A DNA stretch of 64,000 nt from Paramarasmius palmivorus (GCA_037176845.1 JAYKXP010000006.1:868001-932000); one strand, 5' to 3'; shown: positions 39,401 to 53,100, numbered from the stretch's first letter. A program made the numbers and translations. Notes: a model not told the origin generated them from the sequence alone.

Positions 39401-42400
39401 CGTAAAATGTGTCGGAGGTTATCATTTGTGAAGATAGGGGGGACCGACGACTGTAAGCGAAGACATAAGACAACTCACCGCGATCAACGGAAATTCGTCG
39501 TAGTTCAGGTAGCGGATATTCTGAGAAGCCCTTCTACGGTATAATGTAAGTTTCACGTCATCCGGAGACACAACGGAAACATACATAGGAATGTTCGGGG
39601 TCCACCTTATACCCTATGTGTTAACATGTATGAAAGTTAGAAACGCTAGGACCGCAAATGAAATGCTAGGGTGAGCTAGCCCCTGCTGTCCCTAACGTTC
39701 AAGCGAAGGTTACGGGGTAGAAAGGCTGTTCTTGATTGGCCTTCTATCGACTATCAGTATGAACACTGAGTATGTACTGATGGCGTTCGGATATGAACGT
39801 CGAAAAACCCTTGTCTAGAGGAACCCGAGTGTCAGAATCGTTATCTGATATATGCGAATGAACTCAACTACTTATTGTGTTCCATCCCCATCGTGCGTGT
39901 AAAGCATGCAATGATGTCCAATAGTGCTCCTTTTGCATGAGATAACCTGGTCGCTCTCCACGTCAATACCTGGAAATGAATCCAGCATAGCATTGCGAGT
40001 CAGCAATCGAAATGATTCACTTGGCTGGAACCGAGATGAAGATATGAATGCGTTCTCTTTCTATGCCACAGCATGGCTGGCGGAGAAAAGCGTACGGAAC
40101 TGATTCGAGAAGCCTTCAGTTGACCTCTACGCCAAAGCCATCCTATTCCCTCGGGATCGGATTCCGAAAACGAGCAGGGATGGAGCAAACGATTGAGGAT
40201 TAGCGCACGGAGCAGTCAAGCAAGTACTCTTGAGTGGAATTAAGGGCACTGGGGATATTAATGAAAGCAGGGTGTGGGCAAAGGTTGATTAGGTTGCCAA
40301 GCACGAATCTTCAGTATCAGGCGAGGTGACGAAGGAGTCGTGATCACGATCGGATGTCGGTATAGAAACTAGCGTCATGCCCTTTGAGACGCTCACTCTG
40401 GTTGTGGCATGTAAGTCGATATCTACATCGTACCACTAAATATTAGCTTACCTTATGCACCCTACATCCATTTCCCATGGATCTTCGACTATTCCATGAT
40501 CCAAACTCCAAACGCTAAAGCTTTGCTTCTTGTGAGTGTCGTGACCTCAAAGTCCGCGGAACGTGGCCAGAGGCCCTTTTCAAAGCTGGGGGTCTCTCGG
40601 CTCGTGCTCACGGCGAGGCATTCATCAGGATCGGTCCAAACGAAATAAACCCTAACGAAGTTGATCTGAGGGCTGATCCATTGTACAATGACTTATAGGA
40701 CTCGTCATTAGACGGAAAGAAGACCAACTTACCTCAATATGACATTAGGTGCTTGTGACGTGAACAGAAGAATAAGTTTCAGTCTATTGAAGTATGTGAG
40801 AACCTGACACCGGAAAATGGACGGACATATGAACCTTGGTGAAGAGACGGGAGTGCATCAAGAACACTGAGTGGTGAAGAGGAATTATCGGCCGATTGAA
40901 TATCCAGTGTGCTGGAAATCAAAGTCTCGAAGGGTCTGATCCAGCCACGGTCATGAATTTTGCTCAGACTAGGCAGGATCACCAAAAGAAATGACGTTCA
41001 ATGCGCGGATTGAATAGACGGGAATCATTTCAATGATATAATGTGGCATTAGCGCACAAGACTAGAATGTACCTTGAGAAAGGATCAGAAACGGCCAATT
41101 CTGAGGTAAGAACTTACCGATGTTCCGGATGAACTGGTGGTCAGAGTTTGTGATTCTGAAGAAAGCCTGCCGCCCGGACTGGTCGACTGGTACAGCTTTG
41201 AGCCTGGTAGCCGCATTGCAGCCATGGTAACGATAGTACCACTTGAGATTGCAGATGGTTGTTCGCCAGGAACAAAGCCAAAGCATAGGTGCGGGGCGCT
41301 GTGCTGTACATAGGCGTGACGGCTCCTGAAGTCAACCGTGAGGTAAGTTGACGGAAAGCGAACTGTGGGGAAGCGGGGTGAACATCAGCAAGTTACGATT
41401 TTCATTGACTAAGTGACCTCATTTACTAGTACAGGGGCGGTAGGTCGAAGAGCGACGCGGTAGAAGAAATGCCGGGGAATCGTTTGAAGCTTCGGGTCTC
41501 GACGTTTGGGACAATACAACTTGCGAAGGTTTGTAGTCAGCTGAATGGCTCTTTTGAGAGGATCTACTCATCAGTTGCCTTTTAGACGCGTCGACAGTTA
41601 AGAAGAACAGTCGGCGTACCTTTAGGGTGGCCACGACGCCATGCTCCGGTGAACTGATGATTCACGGCTTGGGGATCAGCTAGTACCCCAATGCGACCCC
41701 AATTTTCTGCACTATTCTTCTGTTCATTCAATGAGGAGCCTTCGATGAGGCACAAGCAGGGATCTAGGTCGCCATAATCTGAGAAAATTGCTGTCGTGTC
41801 ATCGAAGTGGAAGAAAAGTGTGTAAGCGCCCAACGTTGGGAATGGAATTCACTTGTGTCACGGTCCGACGCACCGACTCCCCAAGTTTACCTGCTTAGTT
41901 GCTTGCTTACGCTTCTTTTTCCCGTCCATCTCCTTCGCCTTGCGTTCGATGCAGAGCTTCCGACGTTTCTTCTAATGCAAGAACTCCTGCCGACAGGCAC
42001 ACTCAGAAAAATACATTTCCAGTGAACAACAATCCTTGAGAATCATTACTACATACCACCACCCCGAAACCCCCCGAAATTTGCAAAACGGGTTCTCAGT
42101 CTGTGAGGCCAATCAATCATTCAATGGTGCAACAATTTTCGAAAATTCCTTCCACGCCTGACAAGCTGTTAACTCTCGGAGTCGGAGCTCAGCAAGTCTC
42201 TACGAACCCCAGAAACAATCAGCTCATATCAGCTCATCCCGTACCCAGTTACTCCTCCTGGCCTGAGAGCGACGGTACCTATCCAAGAAATCAGCATGCA
42301 TATTCCAGTCTCGTTTTGAATCTCGACCCCTGGATTCACCCAGCAGCCGGAGGCGGGTTACATCGATTACAGGCAACATGATTGGGTGGTATCAGTCGGT

Positions 42401-43650
42401 ATTTCGTTCATTCATTGAATAAAATAGGCGAGGCCTAATGTTTCTTGACAAAAACAGGGTCCTACGTCGTCACTATGCGCTAAACGATCGCTATGAGAAT
42501 CGAGATATAGGCTGAAGGTGATATAGGGCCGAGCGAGGACCGAACCTGCGGAAAATCCTGATTCCTCCAATACGGCCTTCGGGATTCGGGCGGGATGATC
42601 TCATATCTGGACCCAAACCTCGTGGGCGAAGCGTCGGGAATCGGGCCAACAACGGGCAAGCGCGGTATTCGCTTGGTCTGTCAATTTGGCAGGTGATTTT
42701 CGATGAAATTTGCCATGTGTTCGAGGGCAGAGGGTATTTTGGTTCAGAGAACACCCGCGAATACGTATTCGGTGAGCACATCGCGTTACCTTTTACCATG
42801 AGGAAGTTCTAATATCACCATGTTTTAACCACCAAAACTCATGTTCAACGTCGTGGCAACGCCAATAACTATTGGTTCGCTAGAGCTCAGAAAAACCGAA
42901 GAAATGCGATGGCATCTTACAGCAGGATGCGGGATGGCTAGTCTGGTGACTCTGACGGCTGATGCACAATATTTCCCAATGGCTTGGACAAATCTCCCGC
43001 TGCATTCGACTCGTCGCCACAGAGGCGTTCGATCGCATGTTATACAAATAGTTCCCGCGCGCCGGCCGCTCCTAGTCTTACACTCGAACGAGGAAGTATT
43101 CGCGTCGCAGCTTCGCCTTCAACTACAACACTCTACGTACACTTCTAGCGCCACCCGATCCATCTGTCTGTCAAACGATTTTCAATCTCACTCATATACA
43201 GCTGTCTGTCGCGTCACCTGAACAAGAGCATCTCGTATGGGCGTTTGTCGTACATCCATCCATGTCAAGATAAAGCTCTGCGCCCACATGTATATCAAGA
43301 CCAATCGAGCCATCCATCACCCGGAACTTTGCGATAACAACCCACGGCCATCTCCCTTCATCCATCCATTCTGAGTATCTCTCGGGGACACCAATCATCA
43401 ATCAAAATTATCATCATCCGTCCTCTCAGCGCTCCGTGGTCATCGACCTCTCGACGTCGCAAGGGGGGAAAAACATGGAGATGGCCGACCCGCTCTTGTT
43501 CTAGTTCTAGTTTGAGGCTTTTTTTTCGCAAAGTGCCGTAGAGTGCCGTGCGCTCAAGACACTCCGTATATCCGTTGACACCGACGATCACAGCGGATGA
43601 AACCAGAAACCATTCATCGTTAGGTTGGCTCCTCTTCGGCGTTTCGGCCA
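33410..43650. other. Gene-poor region with exon-like relics
   Basis: Ten kilobases without a convincing gene. All frames hold only short ORFs, unlike the dense region to the left. A few pieces look protein-like: minus-strand 33.98-34.13 kb (ALTTKESSLSSQPFVVNTW), a hydrophobic helix at about 35.3 kb minus (LAMLITVLIMMLHVV) and a plus-strand exon-like ORF ending at 36382. None extends into a gene. A TATATATAAG at about 36475 has no gene after it. No terminal repeats, transposase, reverse transcriptase or RNA gene were recognised. Confidence 0.5.
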
Positions 43651-46600
43651 TGTTTTGTGTCTGCTGTTCTAGTAAATCAGGAATGCGACGATTTGTTGAC
43701 GCGTGTTCGTGACGTCGATGTCGATGTCGGATGATTTCCAGCCTGAGCTTCGGCTATGGTGATTTCTCAGTTCTGTGACTGTGATTTCAGAAGGTGAAAC
43801 GTGAAACAAAGTGGAGGAACAAAGAATTAAAGAATTGTTTAAAAAAAGGCTGTTTCCCCACATTTTCGGCCGGTGGTAATAGCAATATTACAATCATGAT
43901 ATTGCGCATGCGATGAAAGAGTCGAGTCGGAATATCATTACCCCACACCGCATTCCTTCCCCGCAGTTGCTCGCCGAGCTGAAATCGCTGTTAGTTGGTG
44001 TGGTGTGGTCGAGTCACTACAGCTCAACGCCCACAGCCAGGTGACAGCGCTGAATCATCTATTCATTTGAGAGTCGACCATGGACACCGGACTAGCTGTG
44101 CAACCAACAGGCGGGAGTCAGCAGGTACCCATAGGCCCGCCGTGCCCGGTGGAAACACAGCCCAAGGATATCGATTATCGCTGGCCAGAAGGCTTTGAGA
44201 TATGATATGACAGCTCTTTGTTGGTACGATTCTGGTTAGTTTCGTTTCTTTCATGATAGCCAAGACTAGTCTCGGAGATGAATGAATGTTAGCTGTAACT
44301 CGGGGAACGTTTTTCTTCTCTTTGTCTAGTCTGTCTCGCTCGTGTTTGTTTTTTCTTGTCGTGGCGCTAGGGGGTTGTTTCGTGTTTCGCATTTGAGTGG
44401 GATACTGAAAGACAAGAACTGGCGAATAAGAATAATACCAATGACGACGCCACTAATAACTGACCCTAGGAGGACCCTGATTTATTTAGCTCTAACTCTT
44501 GTTGAACTATAACGAGCATCCACAATATATAGAATGCTTGGGCCGAGGATCCCCTCCTTCGACCCTGATAAAAATATTTAGTCGAATAGTGGTACCGTCG
44601 CCTGACAGCGATTCAAGGTTCAAGCTGTTTCCTGCCGTTGTAGTACGTTGTTGTGTTAGCGTGTAACCTAATACACGCATACATGCACGGAACGTTCCAG
44701 ACAGAGCTAGCGTCTATCCCCACAAATCGACCCTGGGGCGTCACGCCGTCCGCTGTTTAGTGGATTCTGGAATGAGGCAACCCCGCATTCACGCTGTAAC
44801 GCAATGTGGTACACGCGTCTCATGCCGGAGAACTATGTATTGGCATGCATACATACTACAGTGCCTATCTTGTCTCCCTTTGGAGCACGGATCATCAGGT
44901 CGACCAAGTACCGGTGTTCAAAAACGTTCATCGTTCGATGAGAGATGTCGGTGGGGTCGGTGTTCGTACGGACTTGGATACGGCCGTCCTGGAAGTGGTG
45001 TGGTGGAGTGGAAGGAAGGGGAAAGAGAAGGAGAAGAGAGGGGTGATTGATTCCCGGACGAAAGGTAGAACGGGTAGGTAGCATTCATAATTAACCGTCA
45101 CCGAGAGGCTACAAGATACGAGATGCCCGCACTCGAGTCGAGCTGGCGTTCCAATCCAAGTATCTTGATTCCTGTTTCTTGATTCCTGTCCCCGTAGGAC
45201 ATCAATGTTGCGTTGCGTGTAGATATTTTATGTTATGTTTCATTGGCATGGATATATTCAACCGACAGTCATGATGGTTTGATGAAAACGAACAGAAACG
45301 CTTATGGCAGTACCATGCAAGAGACGATTTTGGGTCGAATGAACAAGTTTCCCCGCAATTGGCTGATGCTTGTCTTGAATTGTGATTGATGTTGCCGTTG
45401 CTTGTTTCAAGGCCCAATGAGAAAAAAAGGAAAAAGGAGGGGAAAAAGGGCAAGTTTTGGGATTTTCGCAGACTGTTGACTGATGATATCCTCGGAGAGG
45501 TGTCTGAGATGACATGGCATGTATAGGTCCCAGGAGAGTCCCAGGATATATGTAAGAGTGCGTATATGCGATGCCCGGAGTGTATTGCGTGTATTGCGTT
45601 GTGATTGGTTCTCACAGAAAAAAAATCCCAAGGACAGGAGCGTAGGAAGAAACCCGGGAAGAGATGGAGACTGGCGGACGGGCGTACATAGGAGCGGGCG
45701 AATGGGAATATCAGTCAGACGATAGGACTGTACTACGGAGTATTGAGTTTGCGGGCGGAGGTGGAGTATGTAACGGGATAACGGGGTATTAGAGTGGATG
45801 GCTATAGTAAGAACGAGCGCTCCGATGATAGAGTAGAGTGTCAGTAGCAGTTTGAAGCGCGAGATGGTGGAGAATCAGATAGACCGGATAACTTGATGTG
45901 GAGAAATAGATGGGCGCAGGCGCAGGCACAAGGCTATAATCAGGACTATAATGATAGAACAGATGGAAGACGTGTCCGATGTCGGTGGGGAAGAACGTGG
46001 GGAAGCTTTGACGGAGTGATTAGATCACCGGTGTACAAGGAAGATGAGAGATGAAAGAAGCAAGAGGATGACAGAAATAGAGAGAAATGAGATTGGTGGG
46101 GAGAACGTGGGATGCATGGAAACTGGTAACTAGTAAGCAGCTGTAAGCAGGCTCGGAAGCAGGTAGTAGTAAGTGAACAAGTAAGCGGCTGGTAAGCGGT
46201 CGCGTATAGGAGAGAGAGGCTTGGGTTATGACATGGACACGTTTATGAAGAGAATATGTAACTGCCTGTTCATTTCCTTTGATTGGCTGATGAGAGAAGG
46301 AGACAAGGGACGAGGGGTAGAAGAAAGGGCGTTGAAAAGGGCATCGAACGAGCGGGATACGGAAGCGTCAGTCAAAGAGCAGTCAAAGAGTAATCGAGGA
46401 GCAGTCAGGTAGCAGTCAAAGTGGAGCGGTAGTACTGGAGTATACTCGATTGAAAAGCGATTCCAGCGTAAGTATATGATGGGAAGCTGTACATACGCAC
46501 ATAGGCGATAAGTGCAGGGAAGAAGAGGAGTATCGAAAGGGGACCGGAGGACCCCCTCACCGGAAAGTAATTTCGGACGGCAACGGAGAGGAGAAAACTC

Positions 46601-46795
46601 GGGGGCTTGGGACATTGAGTAGAAGCAACTCCTTTTGGACAGACGGATCGACTACATAATCTCAACTTGCGATGCCCATAAGGCAATGATCAAAGAAAAA
46701 CGCCGCGGGCAAAATCCTAACAGGAAGCGTGAGAAAAGAAAAGGGTCCCTGGGTTGTTACCTGGCCCGAGATGCCGGGCGGGCCAACGGAATGGT
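43651..46795. other. Long upstream region of the Ecl1-like gene
   Basis: No gene seen. Stretches from 45 to 46.8 kb are purine-rich on the plus strand (runs of GA and poly-A). Short direct repeats lie at its right end. It is a likely extended promoter or 5' UTR region of the gene at 46858, or simply unoccupied DNA. Confidence 0.4.
46133..46421 (+). repeat. Two sets of short direct repeats upstream of the Ecl1-like gene
   Basis: GTAAGC followed by AG or GG occurs at 46133, 46143, 46181 and 46192. CAGTCAAAG occurs at 46369, 46380 and 46413, with a variant CAGTCAGG at 46402. All copies are in the same orientation, with irregular spacing of 10-38 nt. Confidence 0.6.
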
Positions 46796-46801
46796 TATAT
46801 A
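46796..46801 (+). promoter_or_regulatory. TATA-like element before the Ecl1-like gene
   Basis: TATATA lies about 57 nt upstream of the ATG at 46858, a suitable core promoter position. Confidence 0.4.
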
Positions 46802-46857
46802 CGGTTCACATGAATCCGGTAAACCCTTGATTTCTCTGCCCCCGCTCACTCAACGCC

Positions 46858-48287
46858 ATGACTCAATCTCAGAGTCCACAGAGCAGCAATTCCTCTTCAA
46901 TATCTAGCACCGAATATCATACTCAATGGTGCCCTGTATGCGATAGGCAAATCGCTCCAAAAAGAACCCAAGTACCCATCCCACCAGAACCAACAGTCAT
47001 CCCACCCTATGTTCACTCGCAGCGCAAGCGTCGCGGTTTCCTCGAGGGTACCACTTCTCAACTCAAACAAGCTCAGGCATTTGCCAAGCAGCAGCAACAG
47101 CAGCATCAACCTCAGCGTCTTCGCACCGTCATCGATCAAGGTCCTTGTCCTTTGTACTGTTCCGAGGAGTGCAGACTAGAGGACATCACCTCTCGTTCCT
47201 CGTGGCGCGGTGCAGATGATGATAAATATCCCACATATTCATTATATCCTTTCACCACCAACAACAGCTCGGGCAGTGATCCTGACGAGACCGATTCTAT
47301 ATCTACTTCGTCAACATCGGACAGCTTGCCTTCGCCGACAGAGGAACTACCCCCAAAGAAGTCGTCATCATACTCTTCCTTCCCTTTCAAGACATCATCT
47401 TCACCTGCCACATCTTCACCTTCTCTCATCACTGCACATGCTAGCTCATCATTAATGAGCAGCGGTGCTCTCGACAACGACTTTTTACCCCTTGTTCCTC
47501 CCAAACGCCCCTTTGTCACTGCTGAGCAACGCTCAAAGTCTTTCCAACATCCACCATCTCGTCCTTCAACTGCTTCGTCAGTTGCTACTCCCAGATATAG
47601 GAACGGTTCATGTGAAAGGTAAGCCAAATTGGTCGTCGAGTCAAGTTTATCTCGTTGACACTGTTTTTAGGTCAACACCTTGCTCATTACCCACAAACAC
47701 GGACGATCTCCTGTCCAAGTTTTCCCTATCATTCTCACGTCGTTCCGAGAGCAGAGTCAGCCTCTACTCGGGTACCTCGACACCCGACTATGGCGCTCAT
47801 GCCCCCTTATCCACATCCCCTAGCCGTCGTCCACTCGCTGCACACGGCTTACTCGTGCCTGACATTCTCACTTCGCGTCCTTCCACTTGCTCATCTCGTC
47901 CACCTACCGCACGTCGAAACAGTTCGACGTCGAGCATCTCGAATCGCAGCCGAACAGGGTCAATGGCCTCTGTCGGCTCTTCAAGACCAAGCATCCATTC
48001 GCCGTTAGGGCAATACGGAAGCGACTCTGAGCTTGAAGAGGAAGAGGAAGAATACGCACCAAGGAGCCCAGTCAGCGCCAGCGGATACTGCAGCCCCTTT
48101 GAGAAGCGACCAGCCTTGGAGAGTAAGTGTTCAACAATGTCAAGCATCTTTCATATGCTAATTGTCATTTGTAGCTCGTTCGTGGTCGAACGACAACTTC
48201 AAGACTGTCACTTTGAAATCTTCGAGAAGAAGTGCGCCTCCATCGAGGCCGGATGGGAAACGATTATTCCTCTTCCCCACCGATTAA
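46858..48287 (+). CDS. Ecl1-like zinc-binding protein (life-span regulatory factor family)
   Basis: Exons 46858-47618, 47671-48122 and 48175-48287 give 441 residues. The N-terminal part has WCPVCDRQI (about residues 22-30) and, some 70 residues later, PLYCSEECRLED. This is the split CxxC...CxxxC zinc site of the Ecl1 family, small fission-yeast proteins that extend chronological life span and respond to nutrient or zinc limitation. Between them is a Gln-rich helix (FAKQQQQQHQPQ). The rest is Ser/Pro/Thr-rich disordered sequence with a Glu run (SELEEEEEEY) and a basic end, SSRRSAPPSRPDGKR. Yeast Ecl1 proteins are about 80 residues, so this one is a long basidiomycete form. It stands alone in a gene-poor region. 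Confidence 0.8.
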
Positions 48288-49670
48288 AGCACTTGATCTC
48301 TAGAGCAATCAAGCTCTCATCATGTTTTCTCTTGGGACTTTCTCTTGCATCATCCGGAACATCATCGCCTGCATTGTCATTGTCTTATCATTATCCATCG
48401 CATCATATCCTCTGGTTTTCAACAACATCATCCAATTTCGTGTGCATAATTTCATTTGTTATCGGTTTTATCATCCACCATCACCATCGCATCACCACCA
48501 CGGCTCTCACCAAAAAGGATTCAGAGTCGGAGTGCCTGAATTACTACCCCTCACAACTGCATACCCCACCGAAACCCCGATATCTCTCCATCCACATTCT
48601 AATATAAACCCGGTTAATCGTGTATCATTATTATCATCATCGCATTCAACATACGCTATCCACGCTATCCTATCGTACCCTACGCTCACACACACCATCA
48701 CCTTTACATCGCTACCCTACACCCCTTCACACCACCACTGCCACCGTCACCGGTCTTCACATCACTACCTCACACCAAAGGGTCTTACGTTCGCCGATTA
48801 ACTGGGTTTTCGCATCATCTGCCGCATTCGGGTTTTCTGTGAATCGTTTTATTGGAGTTTCGGGTTTCGGACGCACGCAACTTAATGTTTATATGGACTT
48901 GGGTTTCCTACTCGTTGGTATCGATTACTGGGAGTGGGAGACGAGACGCAAAGTTTTTTTTACGAGACGACGAGAAGAATGAATGAATGAGGGAGTAGGA
49001 GTGGAGATGGGCCTCCTCAAAATGTGTATAATGTCAAGTCAAGTTTTTTTGTGATGTAGTTGTATGTGCAATACTTTACGTCTTTTTACGCTCTTATCTC
49101 GTGGTGGGATGTGTGGACTTTTTGGTTTTTCGAACTGCATAATGGTGATGGGACTGGTTATTTTGGTTTTGAACATGGACTTAGTTTATGGATGTAGTAA
49201 TAATTTTGTGTTTTTCAAAGTGTTTTCGAACTTGTGTATAGTTTGTAATACCAGTGTATATTTTCAATCAAGTTGAAGCAGTGTTTGGACTTGCATTCTT
49301 CGTTGACTTGACTGAGACCACGCTCAGGCTGCGCAGCACTGCAACTTGTCTCGTCCTGCCCATGATGCTCAGTGCTGTGCCTCCATCCGAATCGTTCCAT
49401 TCGTATTTGCATTTTTCAACCGTACCATTGTTATATTTGACTCATTCTGCTGCGGTTTAGGAGTTCCTTCACCGGCGCCGGCGTGGATCGCAAACACGAC
49501 AGCAACTCGAGTTCGATCATCTGAGAATCAGATGAACACCCAGGTTCATGATATCACTTTGAAGACTATCGAGGTCTCGAATACATATCGTATCGTATAC
49601 CGCGGACGCGGATTCTCACCTGACATGTAGGAGGGTGTACTGTACTTCATTTGTCTTGACAATGAGCGGA
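48288..49670. other. 3' flank of the Ecl1-like gene
   Basis: 48.3-48.8 kb is rich in CAT/CAC triplets (His-rich in one frame, hence long spurious ORFs). 49.0-49.3 kb is T-rich. Probably 3' UTR and spacer. No gene recognised. Confidence 0.45.
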
Positions 49671-50111
49671 TGAAGTCATTCCCGTTCTGGAGGAGGTAGT
49701 ATTAGCAAGCAAATGCATTGGCATGAAGTCATCCCAAAGTCATCCCGCCGCAGCTGATAGCACTTAATCTCCACATTATGCGGGATGTCGTGGTCGGGGA
49801 GGAGCAAATGATTGTCGGTGAAATCATCTCTGAATATAGTACGACGTTATCGCTCACACTCGGTGGTCATCTGTCATGATACCTGCAGCGGGAGGTTTCA
49901 ACGAGTTCAAGTTGTGAAGTCATTACACAGGCACGAGGGATTGTCGCTGGGTACATGAAGTCATCTTTTCAATTCCTGCTCGTTCGGGCTCTGACAATAC
50001 CATTCATTGGCATGTCTATTTTCTCTAGAACAATCATTGATGCTCAGTGCTCAACAGGACGACGACAGGAAACTTCGAGCAGGCTCCGGGTACCTCGGTA
50101 AATGAGGTCAT
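49671..50111 (+). repeat. Cluster of TGAAGTCAT elements
   Basis: Exact TGAAGTCAT at 49671, 49724, 49915 and 49956, with one-base variants TGAAATCAT at 49820 and TGAGGTCAT at 50103, plus a partial AAAGTCAT near 49736. All are on the same strand within 441 nt. The core TGAAGTCA differs by one base from the palindromic CRE site TGACGTCA bound by bZIP (ATF/CREB) factors. Confidence 0.7.
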
Positions 50112-53100
50112 TCTAGGTAATACCCCAGAAATTAGAATTGATATCCCTCGACCAAATATGTTATTTTCCCAAACTTACCGCCCGAGGCTCACGGCGCGTC
50201 ATCCAAGCCCGAAAGGTTGACTGCTTGTTCTTTACGCCAGTCCGCCAGTCGACCGTTGAAACGTGCCAGCAGCCAAAGCCAAAAAGTCAAAGGTAATCCT
50301 CCTCTTGGGACTCAACATTCCTCGCTAGTTGAACATCAAGTTACCCGACTCATCCCGCCACAAACCGGTTGTACCAGAGTCCGAAATTCCTAGCGCGGAA
50401 TTCCGTCAATCCCTTTCACCTCCGAGTTCCCCCAGGGTGCGGGATGAGTGGATTTTGTGAGGATTGGGAAGTTTGGAGACTTCTGACGAGTATATGCGTT
50501 GGAATATCTTGAAATAAACATAAAATATGAACTAAATATGACTTCATTTCGCTCCAGCTTGGCGCCACATTGAGCGCTTTTTGATAACCGACCAAGCGAA
50601 CATCGTAGCTCGTGGCCATCCATATAACCTCATATAACTCCCTGTTTCGCCTGTATATGACGCCGAGTTAGGAACGGTGTCGACTTGCTGAACAAGGATA
50701 GCGGGGAACGGGGAAACCATACTACGCGTTCGCTAACCATACAGTACACAGGGTCATCTTATCTGGAGACTTGTAGCACTTGCGCCAAACGGGATCAGTT
50801 CCCTTGATTGCTCAATGCGACGCGGTGCACGAATTGAATAAAGATAAACGTTGCGTTTGACGTTCAGCGTTCGGAAGGGATAGGATCCTCATGATTCTCA
50901 ACTTGTAATCCGCTTCAGTGATTGGCCGTTATGTACAAGACGTGCTTGATATAAACTAAAGGTTCGTAAAAAATCACGTTCATGTAGGTCCAACCATATG
51001 CCTCTGTGGGCAAGTTCAGGGATGGCGGTATTTTCAGGTATTTTTTAATACTATTGCGCATGCGGTGACCAAGCTGTAAGGTTTCGCTTGTCGCTCTTGT
51101 CGCTAGGAAGAATGCCACGCGGACGACGATCTGCTGTGTTTTTATTGGCTGGTGGAGTGTTTAGCGGAAGGTCTGAGGTAGTTACGCGTAGCGGCGTCGT
51201 TGAGTTACACTATATGCAGGGAAAACGGAGTTTTCAACCATAGTGCTTTATTTCGGCCGCTAAGAGTACGTAGGCGAGCAAGGGGAGGCTAGTGGCGGCA
51301 GGGAAGGTTCTTGCCCGTGCAAAAAATCCTTGGGGTATTCCCCGGTTTCAGTCTGATGCCAAAAAGGACGATACGCCGATGGACTTTCTAAAGATATCAA
51401 CCGCAGTGCAATTCTCCGTCCGAGTTGCAAATCCTGACCATTGGAGATATCAAGATAGGCCTGCTTGATCATGAAAGGATACACGGTCTCTATCAGTCCT
51501 GATCATGGCCAAGAGACAGTCTCCGGCTTGTGCAAAGAAGGGATGTTTTCGATGATCTGACAGGTTGTATACAAGTACGCGATGCTTCCCAAGCTTGGAT
51601 ATAACCTCCGAGAATAGCTGGACTCGGACTGGAGTTTCCAAGGAGTTTCTCTCCCAACCGACGTTAGCTTGGGCCAATTAGGGAGAGTAAATCCGTAGTA
51701 TACCGAGTTTTTATTCGGATTTCAAGACCCCAGCAGCTAAAGAGATCGTCGTCCAAGCCATCAACAGCTGATACCAGAGGAGCTTCCAGGAGAGAGTAGC
51801 TCGGAACCGATGTACGCAGAACACGTTCGGCTCTAAGCATTTCGAGTCTCTTCATTCAGGTTTTCCTACGAGTATCGCACCCCCGTGAGGAAGCGTAGAG
51901 TTTTTTTTTAAAAAAAAAGTTCGGACAATTAAACCGATCGGTCCAAGCAGCTGCACAAGTTGGAGTGTAAGTGCCGATAATGAAGATGATCTTCGGAGAG
52001 AACTCTTTGCACAAGTGAAGGGTTGTGTTCGCCACATAATTCCCCGAACAATGACCTTTACGACGGCCCGCTTGATGTCCTAACACGTCGCTCCATGGGT
52101 TATCTCGTCTTTTTTACGTTTTTCTGTAGCACCTGAAATGGTGTCCGCACGGCAATGTAGTCCAGGGCCGACTCGTCCTCGACATGACCCCAAAAGCAGC
52201 GGCAATGGTGAGTTTCGGAGGATATAGTCGCATGTATACCTCCGCCAGACCACAGCAGACCACCCGAGGCAAAAAGCCAATGCATATGGACCAACAAGGT
52301 CGCAGGTACCCGGCCAGGATTGATGCGCCGTATCTAGTTAGCTTGAGGTTCGGGGTAATTTCGGTGCGCATAGTACTGATGGCCCGCCCATCCCGCCTGT
52401 TCTGAGGGAGAGCGAAATGTATAGCAGCTGAGTAGGTGCTATGCAGTTGGTGTTGATTCAGATGGTAGCGACGGAGAAACTTCGCGTCTCACGTGTTGCG
52501 GCTAGTTTTTGGATACGCGTACATACACGAATGATCATTCAATCCCAGTCACTGGAGCCAGCAAAGATGAGCCAGGAAAGCGGGTCAACTGGGCTATCGT
52601 TGAGCCGATCTATAGTGAATGATTGGGGCAGTGACTGAGGACTGACGAAAGGGAGGATGAGGCACCATATGCCTGAAGAATCAAGTGCTAAAACAGGCCG
52701 AGGAAGTGCTTTTTTCGGGTCCTGATAAAAATCTAAACGAGTGGCATCAGCCGCATATCTATGAGAGTGGTGGACAACGTACAGGAATATCCATGTCAAT
52801 GACAATTCACCCGGATTGAACTTTGATCATAAAGAGAGGATGAGGCAGTAGAATGAAGGATCGGTCGCGAAGCGGTCATGATCGTGGTTTTGGTCGAGAC
52901 AGGGCGGGTCGCCATGTGCTTCCTCCGGTCAGGTACCTGTCTCACTTGTCCTCTCCGTCCATGCAACTCAACTAGACACCCTTCTCTATCTTCAAACTCC
53001 TAGGCCCAATAATAGACTGCTTACACGGCATGAATACAAGACAAATGGTCGACTTAGGAGGATGCACATCCTGGTTTGCGGCACCATGGTCATATCAATC

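Noticed and set aside
42510..42620. Possible tRNA suggested by GGACCGAACCTGCG
   Set aside because: No matching acceptor stem, anticodon arm or B-box at proper spacing.
48322..48801. Plus-strand 159-codon His/Ser-rich ORF
   Set aside because: CAT/CAC-rich 3' flank of the Ecl1-like gene; no start context and no domain.
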